Shown here one piece after another: positions 12,560 through 27,700 of a stretch of DNA of 64,000 nt; position 1 is the stretch's first letter; each line of letters begins with the position of its first letter. The translations under genes were made by a program, and so were the position numbers. This DNA comes from Amyelois transitella (Eukaryota; Arthropoda; Insecta; Lepidoptera; Pyralidae). The stretch covers positions 4,030,001 through 4,094,000 of the forward strand of contig NC_083520.1 of NCBI RefSeq assembly GCF_032362555.1, in the 5' to 3' direction. Below the pieces are notes generated by a model, which worked only from the letters and a program-made list of their open reading frames with translations, searched no databases and was not told the DNA's origin.

Positions 12560-15500
12560 TGTTATGTTTTTGTTATTAACCTGATGTTTGTCATGATCGC
12601 ACATTTAATAACATCAGTAAGAGCACTACAAATAATAACATTTGCCTATTTAATTTTTCATAAGCGGTAACAAAAGGTTTTTTAGCAATTTCAGAACAAT
12701 TGCTACTTATTTTATACTTATATATGGTTATAAGTGGTCTTAAGCTGCTTTTCTGCAATGTTAACGTTAACTTAAGAACTTCCAATAAGTTACCGAGAAA
12801 GTCAAAGTAAATTACGGTACAATGAGATCCATCACATGGAATGTCCGATCTCTAAACTGTGTCGAATCATCCCAAATATGTCTTAAAAATAACGGTCCGG
12901 CCACGAGTCTCCAGCCATTGTAATAGAATAATAAAACAATACAACAATGTCCTTTTCACGGTTCTACTGCTACAATGTCAACATCAAAACATATTAGGAA
13001 CATATTGTTTACTAAATTGGATTTCTTTATTTGAAACTGCGGGAAGGCATCGATCTTTTGAGTCCGTGCCATAGACTCATTGTCGGATTATAGAGTGCAA
13101 ACTGGCCGTAGAGAAACCGATGTTTGCTCATAATATCAAGGGGACGTTTATGGAAACAAAGAGGGTACAAAAAATGCTTTGTGGGTGAATGAATGGTGTG
13201 ACCACACCGGTTGACGGGCATCACGAATTTTGACGTTTTTCATGGCTAATTGAAAATGTCAATTTCACAGTTACATAACTGAATGAATATACACTTATGT
13301 AAGTAAACATTACAACTTATATTATAAATACATACGAGCGTAAGTTTATTTCTCTTCATATTTTATCTCCTGAATTAATCTTCTTGAAATTTTGCATATA
13401 AGTATCTAATTAAATGTCTGGAGAAGGACACAGGGTACTTTTGATTCCGGTAAAAACTATAGTTCCCGTAGAATTTCTGAATTTGCGTTTTAGCTAAAAT
13501 TAAATACGCAGATAAACAAGTGTATCTCATAAGATTATATTGGAATGCCTTGTAAGAATTATTTTGTTTCAGTCTGAGCAGTTATTTATATATCATTAAT
13601 TAAAAAATAAATAAATATTTCTTTTTTTTATCAATTTTCACGGGTACGGGAAAAAGGCAAATGTGACAAAAGCTGCGAGAAAATGGTAGTTATCTATAAA
13701 AAAAAACAATAATAAGTTCCAATTTCGTTTTACTAAAAAAACTAATAAAATAAATACCTATATACGGGAAAATCACAAAGTAAGTTCGAGGCTTGTGTTA
13801 TGTGACTTACCTACTAAATGATATTTTTAAGAGATATTTTTAATAATAATTACTTAAGGAAATAAATATCCAAGGCTCAGCTAATTAGAATAGAATAAAA
13901 TAGAATAGATTTATTTTCAAAATTGGATACAAGGTATCACTAATTGACGTCACACCACTTCAATCTAATTATAACTACTATCGATAGAAAGTTCTTTTTA
14001 GAATAAGATAAATAAACTTTTACAATTGATTTGAACCTGGGATCTTTTGGTTCAAAGGCGTCAAAACAGACCGTCGAAATCGTAGCAGATAATTATGGGC
14101 TACGACATGTATCTACGAAATTGTAGCAGAATGGCGCGTTGATGTCTTTTGTTTGCTACGAACTTATTGCTTTTTGTATGTAATGTGTTATAATCCATGA
14201 CACAAACCTGTCACGTTTTTAAGCTTTACCGGGTAGACTGACCGTTGAAGCCATAATATTAATAAATAAGTTAGTTAAAAGTACTATTGTATACCTCTCC
14301 CATAAAAAAAAAAAAACCAATTCATTTTTTTTTTTTTTTGACCACGCAAATCTTATTATAAAATAGATGGGCTATAAATATTTCTAAGTGAATACTCACT
14401 CTGTAAGTGAATATAAAAAAAGAATACACTTTTTATATTTAACTTAATAAAATGATTTCAATTTTTTTCTTTTTGAATAAAAAATATTTGGAGCATTAAT
14501 AGTCAAACTCAGACTCACCATAAGGGATATCATCATCCTTATTTAAAGCAATAAATATAAAGACAATTTCATCAAAATTAACAAGAAACTTCATACTTAT
14601 GACTCTAACAAAATAATCCAACAATACATAGATGGAACGATAAGTCGATGCGATACTAGAATCGATATCGACGCTACCGACCAGCTCCATAAAAAAGCAG
14701 AATCGATGAGCCTTATACAGTGACGACTATCGAATTCTAAAAATAATACTTTAGCTCATCATTAACCCGACAATCGGATCGTGCTTTGTCTTTTTACTTG
14801 GTGACGCAATTCATACCGAAACGGAACAATAAAATAGAAAAAATCACATTCGAAATTAGACTGTAACATATTGAAAATAAGATAGAATTCAAAATGGGAA
14901 CATTCCTTGTTGATCGCCGAAAGAATTGTCCGTTGACAACAGAGACATCCATGTTGTTCTTTTTTTGAATATCGAATGTAAAGAGCATTCTCATGCCGCT
15001 GTGAGAACGAAGTACGGGAATTCCTTCTATTCAGCCAGTGTCTTTGTGAGGAAACAAGGCCTGTCGATAGTTTCATGAAGGTAAGTACGCTCCGTTTATA
15101 CTTTATACGCTTGACCCTATTTCCTTATCAGATACCTATGTATAACTGGCCAATACTCAGCTATTGTTTACCAAGTTCATAGTGTTCATGAGGTCATAGG
15201 TAATGTCACCTTAATTTTAAACCTAATAGACTCAGGCCCGAAGCGTGAGGCAATAATGAGAGTACAACTAGGATAACGACCTTATTAACATCAAAATCAG
15301 CGCTCAATTCTTGCGTTTATATTAACTTGAAGTACTGTTCGTAGTTTTCAGCCATTACAAAAAATATTTTGACGGTGGCAATATTAAGCTGAAAAATAAA
15401 TACGTAATTATAAATTTTGAATCAATTATGATTAAATATTTCGTACTTTGTCTAACTAATTGTTTTAAATAAAAATAAAATAAAATTTTAGCTTCTTGCT

Positions 15501-18500
15501 GATACCAAAGGGAACATATCTTTTCATGGTAATTTTGGGAGGGAGGGAATATTATCATCAGACTTAGCTAAGCGCGCTGTGACAAGCTGGATTCAAAGCC
15601 TTATTGAAGCTAATCGGCTAGTTAACTGTTCCACCCCGTGAGAATTTCTCATATATAATAATAATATAAAACCTTTATATTATTACCGGACCCTGAGAAA
15701 GTAAGTATTTATTTTATTATTAAATAAAATATTGAGAGGATACTACATGATACTACAGGTACATAAAGAAAGAAAATTCGAATCTGATATGATTAGTATG
15801 GGAAAAAAGTAAAAAAAACTAAGTTTTCATAACAAAAACGATATAAATAGTAGTTTCATGTCACCATAAATTGTTTCAAAATACACACAAGAACAATGCT
15901 ACGAAACCGAAAACAGAAAATCAAAAGTGATAATAAATTGGTCTTATTTCGGGAAATCTACATCTTGTTTTAATCGATTAACATTCGGAGTCTCGAGTGG
16001 AATGTTCGAATGATGAACGCGAATAATCGGCGATCTGCCACCGGATTCCACAGCGGATACCTCGTTACCGGGGCCATATTAAATCATTGTGTTTTTTGTC
16101 AAAATAATCATTAATTTATTGGAAGATTGATATCAGATTGGCCTACCTAAGTTACAATCTAGGGATCTCGTGGACAAATTTGTTTTTTTTTAAATAAATA
16201 CGTAATACGTATATTTGTAAAGTTAGCATGTTAGAAAATACCACAGTTGTTACCAATTTTATTTTCTCGGCATGGAAGGAAATTAGTTGTTCATCTGAAC
16301 TATGTATAGATTAGGGTCTATTTTTTATTATATTTAATATAAAGAGAACATTTTAATAATTAATTAATTCTTGTTTATTAAATTATCAATCAATTGGAAT
16401 GTATTTAATTGGTAGGCTAGCAACCTGTCACTATTTGAATATCATACCTTTCAGGCATAACAAGACTGTTAGTAATAGCATTGTCTAGTCTACCCTGTAA
16501 TATGATGTTCAATTACCTATTTAATATTTTGTAGTAGGTACTCAAAACAGTCTTCTGTTTGAGACTGTGAGTATAAAGAACCTACAAGTTTAGCTTTATT
16601 TTATATACTTACCTATACCTTCTATTTAAGGCAAAATACTAGTTAGCTATAATTTATATAATTCATTTTGCCAACGAATTAGGCTCCCAATATTACATTA
16701 CCTAATTTCAATAATATAGCAATAAATAGTTCAGAATAATGGAGACTAAGTCTGCGGCTTTCAACATTTAAATTATGACTTAAAAATAGCAGAATTAGGT
16801 GTCAACGCCTACATCATGATTTAAATTAAAAATGGTAGGTCTGTCTTTCCTGTAAATAAAATTAAATAAATTATCGGTGAGCTTTCTGACAGTGAAAAAG
16901 AATCATTCCATCTTTCTTTGTCGATGTCGCAATATCCAATAAATAGGAATAAAAATACTTTCCATAGGCACGGTATGGAATTAGAAAATAGAACGACTAG
17001 AATGAATTTAAAAATATTTTTTTTTAATTAAGGAAATTTTCAATTTTTATGAGATAAAATACTTCTTCAGTCAGTTGCTCAGCAGTTGCTTACTTTTCAG
17101 AGCAAATAGACTATTTGTATATATTATGTAGACTATTAGAATAAAAAGTACTTAACTACTAACGTGCTGCTCTTCAACAATAAATTAAACTTGCAATAGA
17201 TGAAATGCCAAAGTCGCAAATTCAGTTTCATATTAAAGTGACTACCGAGTTTAAAACAAATTTTGTTATTCCAAATACCTATTATATCGCAAATACTGAT
17301 CAAAAAGAAGTAAATATTTTTAACAAAATATTCAAAACATCGATTCGCATACCTAAGTTTTAGCCTTCAGTCGTTTTAAAACCGAGCTAAATCAAATCGA
17401 TTCAATCGATAAAAGAAAAAAAAAACTCGACGGTCTCCGAATAATTGTGTTTTACAATCGTGCCGGACAATAAATAATTCAATTTCGCTGTTTAAATTGC
17501 TTTTTGAGTCAAATTGGTGCCTTTATAGTTTGTGTGTTAAGGTTGTTATTACAAATTTGGTATTATCAAGGGAATATGTTTCGTTGCCGCTCGTTATAAA
17601 TTAAAACAGTGTACCCTCGTAATAATTATATATGTGTGGGTACCGTTTGTGGCACCTGAATATATGAAAATTACTTCACTAAAAATTGCTAAATATTGTT
17701 GAATACGAAGCGTAAAAATTTATAAATAGGAAGGTAGTTATGTATTTATGGTGAGCTTATTGTTTTAAAACAAATGGTCGGACTTGATGACACTAAAATG
17801 CAAATGTGGGAATGATATTATAATTTACAGGGCAGACTAAAACAAGAGGCCGATCTCAGCTGATGACCGTTTTATGGCGATTCTACTTTAGTAGCATATG
17901 TTTTTTGTTGAGCTGTTTTTATTATTTACGAGTATTTGGTTTTAAGTCTAAAAGTCATAGCAAGTTTTGCCTTATTTCGGTACGACGTATTATTAGATTT
18001 TTAATTCTATTATTATATTGTAACATTTTATAAACACATGCTTAAAATCCTTTTAAAAATGTGTAGAAACACATTAACATAAACCTTACAAAAAAAAAAC
18101 AATTAATAGTAATCGAAACTTAACATAAACTAAATACAGTTTGGAAATATACTCTTATCTCTTCGCCCTAAATTTGTAGGCAATTTGCTGTTCTTGATAA
18201 TTAGTCAGATCTCGTTTTAAATCGTGGAGCAGACTAAATGATAGCAATTAAAATACTTTACCGTCGGATAAAGCTACTGTTTCGTGTGTTAAAATTAAGG
18301 ATGTTAACGATTGACTTATTATTAAGTGTTGAAAAATTAATTAATCTATTTTAATAATTTTAATATTGATTGATGAATTAAAAAAAAACCATGTTATACT
18401 AACAAATTTTTTTTGTAATTTGTCCCTTAAACAATATTTCCTCTTATCTGAAGCATACACTTATTCTTTTTATCAATTATGGTAAAATTTTCGCTATGAT

Positions 18501-18993
18501 TTCGAATTTTATTTCCTTCTTTATCAGTTATTAGCACAGCTGGTCAGTCTTCATGGAAGTTAAAAACAAAAAATCAATTTACATGAAATTTAATGAGCAA
18601 ATTATGTATATTAGCTGATGTTTATATATCGGCAAAGGCGAGACAAATAAGTCATAACATTGAGAGAACACATAAGGACAAACCCGACTTTTTATTTTTT
18701 GTAGGAGAACAAGAATACATGTTTAAATTAAAAAAGGGTATATACCTACAGTAAGTTCCATTTTCGTAAAATAATTATTGTCTAAAATATCTGTGGCATT
18801 GCCAACAAGCATAGAGTAGCATTTTCACAAAGATCCTTACGAAATAAATCTCCGAAACTTACGAAATAAAATCCTTACGAAATAAAGTCTACCTTCTCAA
18901 AAAGGCAAAGACATATGTACAGATTCACTATTATTGATGTTTTTCTCTTGACACTTGATAGTGCATCTGTACCGTACTGTGTACCATACCGTA
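12560..18993. other. Gene-free, AT-rich stretch with old repeats
   Basis: No exon recognised. Present are a retroelement-tail-like piece at about 13321-13510 (AAACTATAGTTCCCGTAG), a split SINE at 13760-14085, a long A run followed by a T run at 14308-14340, and a repeat A scrap at 16415-16440 (GGCTAGCAACCTGTCACTA). The remainder shows nothing I can name. Confidence 0.55.
13760..14085 (-). mobile_element. tRNA-headed SINE (family C) split by a later insertion
   Basis: The body (AAGTAAGTTCGAGGCTTGTG, ATATCCAAGGCTC) is at 13770-13880 and the B-box side (TTGAACCTGGGATC, AGACCGTCG) at 14030-14075, both matching the intact copy at 63092-63362. About 140 bp of foreign AT-rich sequence starting ATTAGAATAGAATAAAATAG lies between them. 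Confidence 0.5.
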
Positions 18994-19253
18994 CCTGTGT
19001 GCATAGTAATGCACACAGGATAGATATAGTAATCCCACTATTTCGGTACGGAAGACGGAATTCCTATTCCTATGTAACCCTGATAACACCTGATCCAGCT
19101 TAGATCAAGCTAAGCTGGATCTGGTGCCCCTGTAAGGTTTTAGTACTAGTAGTAGTTAAACAAGAGTCGCTGTGTATAAAACCTGACATAATAAGCTCAC
19201 CTCTTTGGAGAGGAGCCTGGGGTCTGCTCCAGATTCCTCTCCAAAGAGGTGAG
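18994..19253. repeat. Cluster of three perfect hairpins
   Basis: (1) 18994-19019: 11-bp stem CCTGTGTGCAT, 4-nt loop. (2) 19092-19121: 12-bp stem GATCCAGCTTAG, 6-nt loop. (3) 19196-19253: 19-bp stem CTCACCTCTTTGGAGAGGA, 20-nt loop. All stems are perfect by eye. The third contains a SINE-end motif in both orientations. Confidence 0.85.
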
Positions 19254-22200
19254 GATACAACTGCGACTATCACCAAAAAGATTAATTTTGCTTACGTTTA
19301 CGTTTCTCCTGCCTCGTAATGAATAATAAAAAAATATTATTTATGTGAAAGAATTATGCATAAAAATGTTTGTTCTTCGCACATTGTAAATGTTGCAAGA
19401 ATACAAAGAAGAGCATTAAGACGTAAAGCGATACTTTAGTGGCCACTTAAATAACATGTCTCATTTAATCGACTGTAATCGGATACGCGGCAATCGATTC
19501 TTATGATTTTTCTCGATATTGAACCCGATCGATTTGATGACCGGCAACTATAAATTATATCGGTTTGTGCGTGGTGGTCTCTGAATCAATTTTAACCTGC
19601 GGTTTTTCTTGTTATTTTTTAAAACTTATTTGCATATAATATGGAACAGTGTCTTCAAAATGATTCGATAGGGTGAATAAACGAAGTACCAGAACCTATA
19701 ATGTAGTTATTTTTGAGAAGATTAAAATTTTTTTAGTAGCATCCAAAGATCCACTCCCGAATCCTCTCCAGAGAGGTGAGGATGTAACCCAGTCTAACGG
19801 CAAAGACTTGACCGCCACCTTACGCTTGCCCAGCAGGCAAGCTTTAAGTAAACGATTGCAAAATTATCTTTTCTATTCATTCAAGTTTACCGACTTTACC
19901 GCACAGGAAGTATTGTTTGACACATGCCGTTTACATAATTACCGACAAACAGAGCCTCGCCAAAATACGTACAGAATCAATATTCGTTCTCGGAACGCTG
20001 CGGAAAAACGATAGGGTGTCTTTGTATGACAAAGTTTAAAGCGGCCAAAGTTACATTTGCAGTCAGCGAATCATTGTGTTTAAAATACGAACTTTAAAGT
20101 TGGGGATTTAAGTGTAATTTTTTTTATTTGTGGTAAAGATGTTGGGTATAGGTGTTTGAAAAATCTTGCCCCTTGCCGCCTTGCAAAATAATGTTGCCAG
20201 TATTTCGGTTTGACAACCAGCCGTTATGGGCGGTCTTTGTAATTGTCACCTATTTCGGTTTCTACGCGTCAACACTGACATGGATGCCGGTCATTCAGCC
20301 GCTATGAAATATTTTCTTTATAATAAAAAGTGACGTGTTTTAGAATTTTCAGGAATATCAGTAAGGGCAATAATTGAATTAAAGTAATGATAGTAAAAAA
20401 ATAGATTACTTACCTAGTTGTGAGCAGGACCTCAGTCAGAAACATCACATACAGAGACGCAAAAGCTAATTAAATTATTAAAAAAATTAAAAAAGCATAG
20501 TTTCTTAGATGCTTTATTAATAATACAGAAAAATTGTATTCAATATTCAATGTTTATCAAACTACATGACTTCGGATTGCCTATTTCCTAGTGAAATAAA
20601 TGAGACAACAGAGAAGGTATCACAATAATTCACAATAGCTTTTTAGACAAAATATGTAGGTATTAATATACAAATTACGATTATGAATAAGGTGAAATAG
20701 GACTGCTACATCTTGTGGCTCATTAGCACCTTTATAACCTACCCTTTACCTTTCATTGTATGAATATTTCTCGCAGATTTTAGCGAAATAGCATAGAAAT
20801 AATTTGCTTTGAAATTCAAATGTTAGTATTTGAAACTCATTATCAACTAGGTATAGAAAGTCTACCCTTTTGAATAATCATGGAACATTTTGAATTTGCC
20901 AATTGAATGAGAAATGATATTTTAATATCAAAGTCCCATTCATAAATTTTATTACATGTGTACTGTATGTATGTATGGCTTCCCAAACGTCGCTGTTCGT
21001 GCTTCGTATGCAAATAATTTACCAATGTTTCGAACACGCGTCCGTTATTATTCTTGTCGCCAAATGTATAGAACTAAAAAAGGACAAAAATATGTCTCCC
21101 AAGTGTTTAATAGGTTGAAAACTATGCAAGACAGCATAGTGAGCTGTTATTGTGAGGCGTAAGCATTATCAAGCCTAAACCCAAATGAATGATTTGCTTA
21201 AGCAGAAAAAAGTTTGGATATTACCTGATAACACTATTATGTAATTTCCTTTTACTTACTATATCTATATATAGTCCTTCATTGCCTTGTCTATGTCAAA
21301 AAATAGTGACTGCCTTTAAGCATTTGTTACTCAGGAGAATTGTGATGATTCCTGGACCACATACCTAATTAAATTGGATGTCAATGTACTTACTTTAGTA
21401 TTGATGATTGGGAATACTAAGAGACAAAAAAAAATCCAGGTGAAAATAATCCAACACTCATAGTTTTAGACTGCCGGCAATTCAGCACTGAAAATATTTT
21501 AAGTAAGTATCAAATTGCTGGCATTAATTGAAGACATATACAATCTTTTCTTTAAAACATACCATTATCCATACCTGTGCGATCTAACGCTGTAAATTGG
21601 TAAATATTTTATATCCTTTTACATAAATTGATAAATATTTTTATATCCTATTACAAAAACACAGCGCATTACTTCAACAATACAAATCACATTAAAGGTA
21701 CTGCAGACTAAAATTGACGAATGTAAAATTGAAGCAGAAAACAGGCGGTTTAACATATTCTTTGGTTTCAAACGTCGATAAATTAAAAATTCCCATAAAA
21801 ATCATAAGCATGGCAACCCAGTTATGACGCCTATAGACGCCGCCTCAGAGCGTCGCCGACTACATGACGTGTGCTCGCTTATTTATACCCCTTTATCGTA
21901 TGACGTCGGTATAAAAGACACCGCCTTAATAATAGGACGACAGGCTTTGTACCGGCCCTACATGTTAACGTACAACCATTCATCTTGGCATGTCGATGAA
22001 GTATAGTGAGACGAGTAATGCCTGCACAATAGTAATAATTCCTACACTGAGAGCGGTTAAAGTAAAACGTCCTTACTAATTTATCCGTTTTTGGGACGTT
22101 AGGCGCACGTTTTAACTAGCGTTAAGTGAATGGTTGGATAATAAAGTGTTTTTAAATTTATATCGATATGAAAAGGTAGAGAAAGTATGTGTGTGTCTTT

Positions 22201-23394
22201 ACTTTATTTTTGTGTTTATTATTCAGCATGTCAAAATTCTGAATAACTTCACGTATATTAGACAATTCTTTCATAGTCTATCATGTCGTAGTTCTTTCCA
22301 TTGCATATACATATATCCATTATGTATTTGCATAAGAAATACTGATAATTGAACTAAGGACCTGAATTCCAGGCATTTATTTCTTTTCTGGTATAATTTT
22401 AGATACGAGTAATGTCTGTTAGTGAAATAAGACTAATGACAACACAAGAGAGAAAAATGACAAGAGGAAATAAAAGGTAAACGGAAACCAATAAAAGAAA
22501 AGATTTTCCAATAACAGATAAAACCGCTTAGACGAAAACAAAATCAAATCAATGCCACTAAAAGTAAAAGCGGCATAAGTTTAAACCCTTTCAAAATTAC
22601 GTCCACTTTATCTTTGAGCAGTCCATAGTGAAATTACTGTAAGGCCCCAAGTACACGGTTCCCACGGCGAACCGCCCGGGGCGACCCTCACTGAAACAAG
22701 AGGTTCTGAAACCGACCAACAAATTATTACTAGTGATACTTGGTAATGGGATATTGATTTAGTAATACCATGTTCAGATGGCCGTAAATTGTGTGCGGTC
22801 GCCTTAACAGTAAAGAAGATGGAGGTCCAATTCTAATGGCGAAGACAGCTGGCTTTGGATTAAATGTTTATTCGTAATGGCAAAGGTCGATGGCCAATTG
22901 TTGAAGTTGTGCTATAATTGTCGTTACGATTTAAAAAGTTTCTGATTTTGAAAACACTTGTGAAACAACTAGTGAAATGTTTATAAATTTAAATAATTTA
23001 GTTAGCCTTAAATTATACTGATTTCTATAAAAAAAAATATTCCCCTAGACCTCCCCATATAGTGGAGGCTTGTAAAGACGAACCATTTCAAAGAACCTCA
23101 CACATCGAACGCCCATTCACAAACCCTCCGTAGGTATACCATTACAACTCAATAGCATTCAATTCATTAAATACTACGATGCTGTCAACGACTCTACTAA
23201 TTATCACTATATCTCCATCGCTCATTCAATTTTCACCTCTAAATCTTTAAGTGTTGAGTCGAAAATGTATAGTTTTTTATCCGTCATGGTGGTACAGATG
23301 GACGGATGTGAAAAAAGAAGTCGATCGACGCCATGTGAGGCCTAATTAAGATATGTATCCGATGTAAACCAATCTCTTTTCTCGCTGGAACACT
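19254..23394. other. Gene-free stretch
   Basis: No coding exon recognised. A fragment of the SINE D-related AATCCTCTCCAGAGAGGTGA motif is at about 19758-19780. A GC-richer patch lies near 22655-22690 (GGCGAACCGCCCGGGGCGAC). The open frames at 19673-20014 and 20956-21162 show no domain and no splice context that I trust. Confidence 0.55.
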
Positions 23395-24706
23395 ATTGTC
23401 CCATATATACGACGTGTATGTAGGTAGGTACCTATGGTTGGTATGGTATATTATTGCTCTTTAAAATAATTAATTTAGAGGCTTATATGATACCTCCTTT
23501 TTTATTAGTATATACAGAACATGGTCCTATTATTGTAGGTAGTTTAAATCTAAAGACAAATAAAATATAATAGTTTGACTATTATTTTGCACTTTGGCCA
23601 CCTGAGCGATTAAGTTTAACAAGATTTGATTCCACATTGATAAGACTCTGGTTATATATGTGGAATAGCATTTAGCAACTTGCTAAATGTAATTATTTTA
23701 CTTCTCTGAATTAAAAACTGAATCAATTGGTTTTTTAGTCAAAAGTACGCGCTATCATTTAAAAAAAAAGATTGCCAAAATATTTATAACACTTCCTTGG
23801 AGAGACGAATGAAAAATGTGCTTGCTTGGCTGATCTGAGAATTATAGTGAATTGTTATTAATATTATCGGGCGGGAAAGATGTAAGCAAAACAATACACT
23901 GATTCAAAACATTTCTTGCTTTTACCCCGCACGAGTAGGCAAAGTCCTATTGGACTACAAACTGTGCTTCCATGCCGCCTCTGAACGTTGAAAAACTTTG
24001 TCTTCTCTCTCCCTTCAGAGTGGGCATTCTGTATTTATGGGAGAAATGAAATTGTCCCATATATACGACGTGTATGTAGGTAGGTACCTATGGTTGGTAT
24101 GGTATATTATTGCTCTTTAAAAAAATTAATTTAAAGGCTTATATGATACCTCCTTTTTTATTAGTATATACAGAACATGGTCCTATTATTGTAGTTTAAA
24201 TCTAAAAACAAATAAAATATAATACTCAGTTTGACTATTATTTTGCAATTTGGCCACCTGGGTGATCAAATTGAACAAGGTTTGATTCCACATTGATAAG
24301 ACTCTGGTTATATATGTGGAATAGCATTTAGCAACTTGCTAAATGTAATTATTTTACTTCTCTGAATTAAAAACTGAATCAATTGGTTTTTTAGTCAAAA
24401 GTACGCGCTATCATTTAAAAAAAAGATTGCCAAAATATTTATAACACTTCCTTGGAGAGACGAATGAAAAATGTGCTTGCTTGGCTGATGTGAGAATTAT
24501 AGTGAATTGTTATTAATATTATCGGGCGGGAAAGATGTAAGCAAAACAATACACTGATTCAAAACATTTCTTGCTTTTACCCCGCACGAGTAGGCAAAGT
24601 CCTATTGGACTACAAACTGTGCTTCCATGCCGCCTCTGAACGTTGAAAAACTTTGTCTTCTCTCTCCCTTCAGAGTGGGCATTCTGTATTTATGGGAGAA
24701 ATGAAA
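23395..24706. repeat. Recent tandem duplication, 656-bp unit, two copies
   Basis: 23395-24050 and 24051-24706 are nearly identical. Both begin ATTGTCCCATATATACGACG and end GGGAGAAATGAAAT. The differences I see are a handful of substitutions and short indels, for example CACCTGAGCGATTAAG versus CACCTGGGTGATCAAA. No coding frame spans it. Confidence 0.95.
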
Positions 24707-27700
24707 TATCTTACTCAATATAAGAGAGGTAAAACGATAACAATATGCTTCATCTACTAACTAGTTTTTGTATAAGTACATGTTCGAGTGACCTGGTCTG
24801 TTCTTTGCAAGGATTTTTATGAAGACCGAAACAGATTGAGATCATGTTAAGCAGCTCAATAATAATGTACCTACGGGTGTCTATGTATTTTTTTCTTAAG
24901 TCATTCGGAACATGGGTGTGTTAAAGAAAAATTTGAAAAGCGAAGACCTACCCCACCTGTATTCTGTGGCCTAGACGGATATACACTTGATCAAATCAGA
25001 GACGTTGTGGTGAACGTTATTTGCGACCCAGAGTTATGTTCTTTTTTTAAACATAAGAGTGAAATTATTTTCGATTGTTTTCATGGTGTACTATCCAGAA
25101 GAAATAGGTGAGAATTTCGACAAATTAATGAAAGATTGTATGCTCACTTTACTAAAAAACGCTAAAATATAAAATAGAACAAAATTTAAGTTCATGTTTG
25201 CACACAGGGTTATTATACTTTAAGAGAACAAAAAAGTAAGGACACGCAAGACGTTGAGTATTGCCCATACTCGTAAAAATTCCATTAACTCGAGTATCAA
25301 ACTACACTGAAAACATTCTCATAAATTCAACAATATGATAATGCCGTCTGCAATACGAGAGCATCGATTATGAAAGCTATCTTGTATTGTATCAAAGCGA
25401 GTTTCACTTCTGTATCGATAAAGAATTTGACTAGGCGTGTGCCGGCTGACTTCATAAACAGCACATTTGCATCCCGAGCGAGCCCGCCGCAGAAACCACC
25501 TCAATCGATCGCTAAAAAAAATCATCGCATTATACTCAGCGCGCAACTACCTATATAACTTATTAACTAGAATAAACATCACAAGAAAGCTTGCTTTTCA
25601 TTCAAAAATAAAACCAATTTCAAGGAGATAGGATTGAGAATGAATTAGCATAATTGGCAATATAGGCTCCAACGGAGTAAGGAGATTCCAATACAATAAT
25701 ACGTGCACTGGGCCGGCGCGCGCGCAGTCTGATCTGACCACTACTGTGCATTTCCCACGGGCTGCGTAGTGTTCCGTCTCTGTCGGGCCGTATAGATGTG
25801 TCCCTGTCTCTCCTGATGGACTGGTGCTCTTTCGTTAAACGAAGTACACCCACACACGCCGTCGGTATTTCAGATTGTTCCGAAGTGGAGACCGACATAG
25901 ATTACGTCAGCCCACGGCTTGGTGCTAGAAGTTTGTTATCGATGTACCACCACCATGCTCGTTATGTTGCAAGCATTCGGTGCAAATTGTTGGAATGTAA
26001 ACTGTAATTTGATCCGCAACATAATTAGAGTCTGTTACAAGATAATTATGAATGTAATTGTTGAAACAGTTGATTTATCCTACTTATTTGTGATTTCTCA
26101 ATGGGCACTTATTTATCTAAAAAAACAAAGGAAAATACACTAGACCATCGAATATGGCAGTTTAATTTTCAAGATAATAGTACTTATTTGAAATTTAAAC
26201 CATATGTCCATACATACAGAACCTTGTAAAGGTTTTTCAAATTTAACGTCACGGCGGTACCTTAAGAGTTCAGAAATAGGTATTTACTTATGCAGATTAC
26301 TTAGATATCATCCCCCTAGAGTTTGTATCGGTTGTGTTCCGTAAGGAGGAACACAGGATTCGCATATGACCACGATTCAGGAACAGAAAAGTCTTATGAT
26401 TACGCGATTTACTACGAAGATTTTCCTTCACAGTAAGAACTTGGCAACTAAGATTCACAAAGCTCTTATGAACGGAGATAAGTCAAAAGAGCCATGTATA
26501 CCTAAATAGGCGCAATGGGATTAGATACTTACCGAATAACTATTCGTATCGACGCTTTAGCATTTTAAAGTAAGTTTTAAATTCCGTTAGAATTAATCTC
26601 ATAGAGTCAAAAACAACAAAAAGGCCTTGCCAAAATAATATGGGTCAAAATCAAAATGAGTGACGTAGAAATAGCTCCAATTACATCGACGTGCGAGTCG
26701 ATGGAAACTAATCGCTCGAAATATTTCGCCTTAATTAGCCGCAATGGTTACGCCCGCGGCGTCGCTTGACACGTGACGTGCGGCGCACGAGTTCTAGACA
26801 GAAGAGAATTAGACAACCTCCTACCATGAAACCCATTTCAATAAAACAATAACGAAATTTCAAAAGCTTTACGACTTACATTGACGGTTTTGTATCGCTC
26901 GCTTGTTACACTAAAGCAAACCAACAAGCAATGGATGCAACTAAATTCTATTAAGTCTGAAACAGAAAAAGAACAGTGTGGACATTGCCATTTGAAATTG
27001 GTGGGAAATTCTTTTAGATTTTGCATCTACAATTATTGGCAATTTAAATATTAAACAAAATGGTTATATTAAAATCTTCCGACTCGATTAAAGGGCTAAT
27101 AATGATATTATCATGTCGTCTAATACAAAATTTTGAATGATAATTTCCGAGAATTCAGTTTGATTACTATTAAAGAACGCATTATATGCAACCTATAATA
27201 TATTTTAAAATGCTTGCATTGCCAAATCCATAAAAAATAAAAAAAAGTAGGTATCTACCTAGATGTAAGTACTCTGATAAACTACTTAGATGACAAACTA
27301 CTACTAGCAATAATGAGCAAACCATGGAGAATTCTCTCTGTTACATACCTATATTTTATTTACTACCTACAGTGCGTTTACTACCAAGATTGCAATCAAT
27401 AAAATAATCAATTGTATTTGTTTTCTCTTTTCTAGATTACATTCGCAAATTGACATTTGGATACAGATGCCAGTTTCCGTTTTGCAGATAATTACAGTTA
27501 AAATAGTTACGCATCTGTAAGACTAGTCTATGAAAAAAGGTTAATAACAACGAAATAAATATTATGAAAAAACTTTATTTAAATATTTATCATGTACACA
27601 AAACAAATGACGATCTTTACGCATATAAAAATTACACACAACTGTAATTTTAGAAATACACTGATACAATTTTAGATACATACTGTAGTGGATCAAAAAT

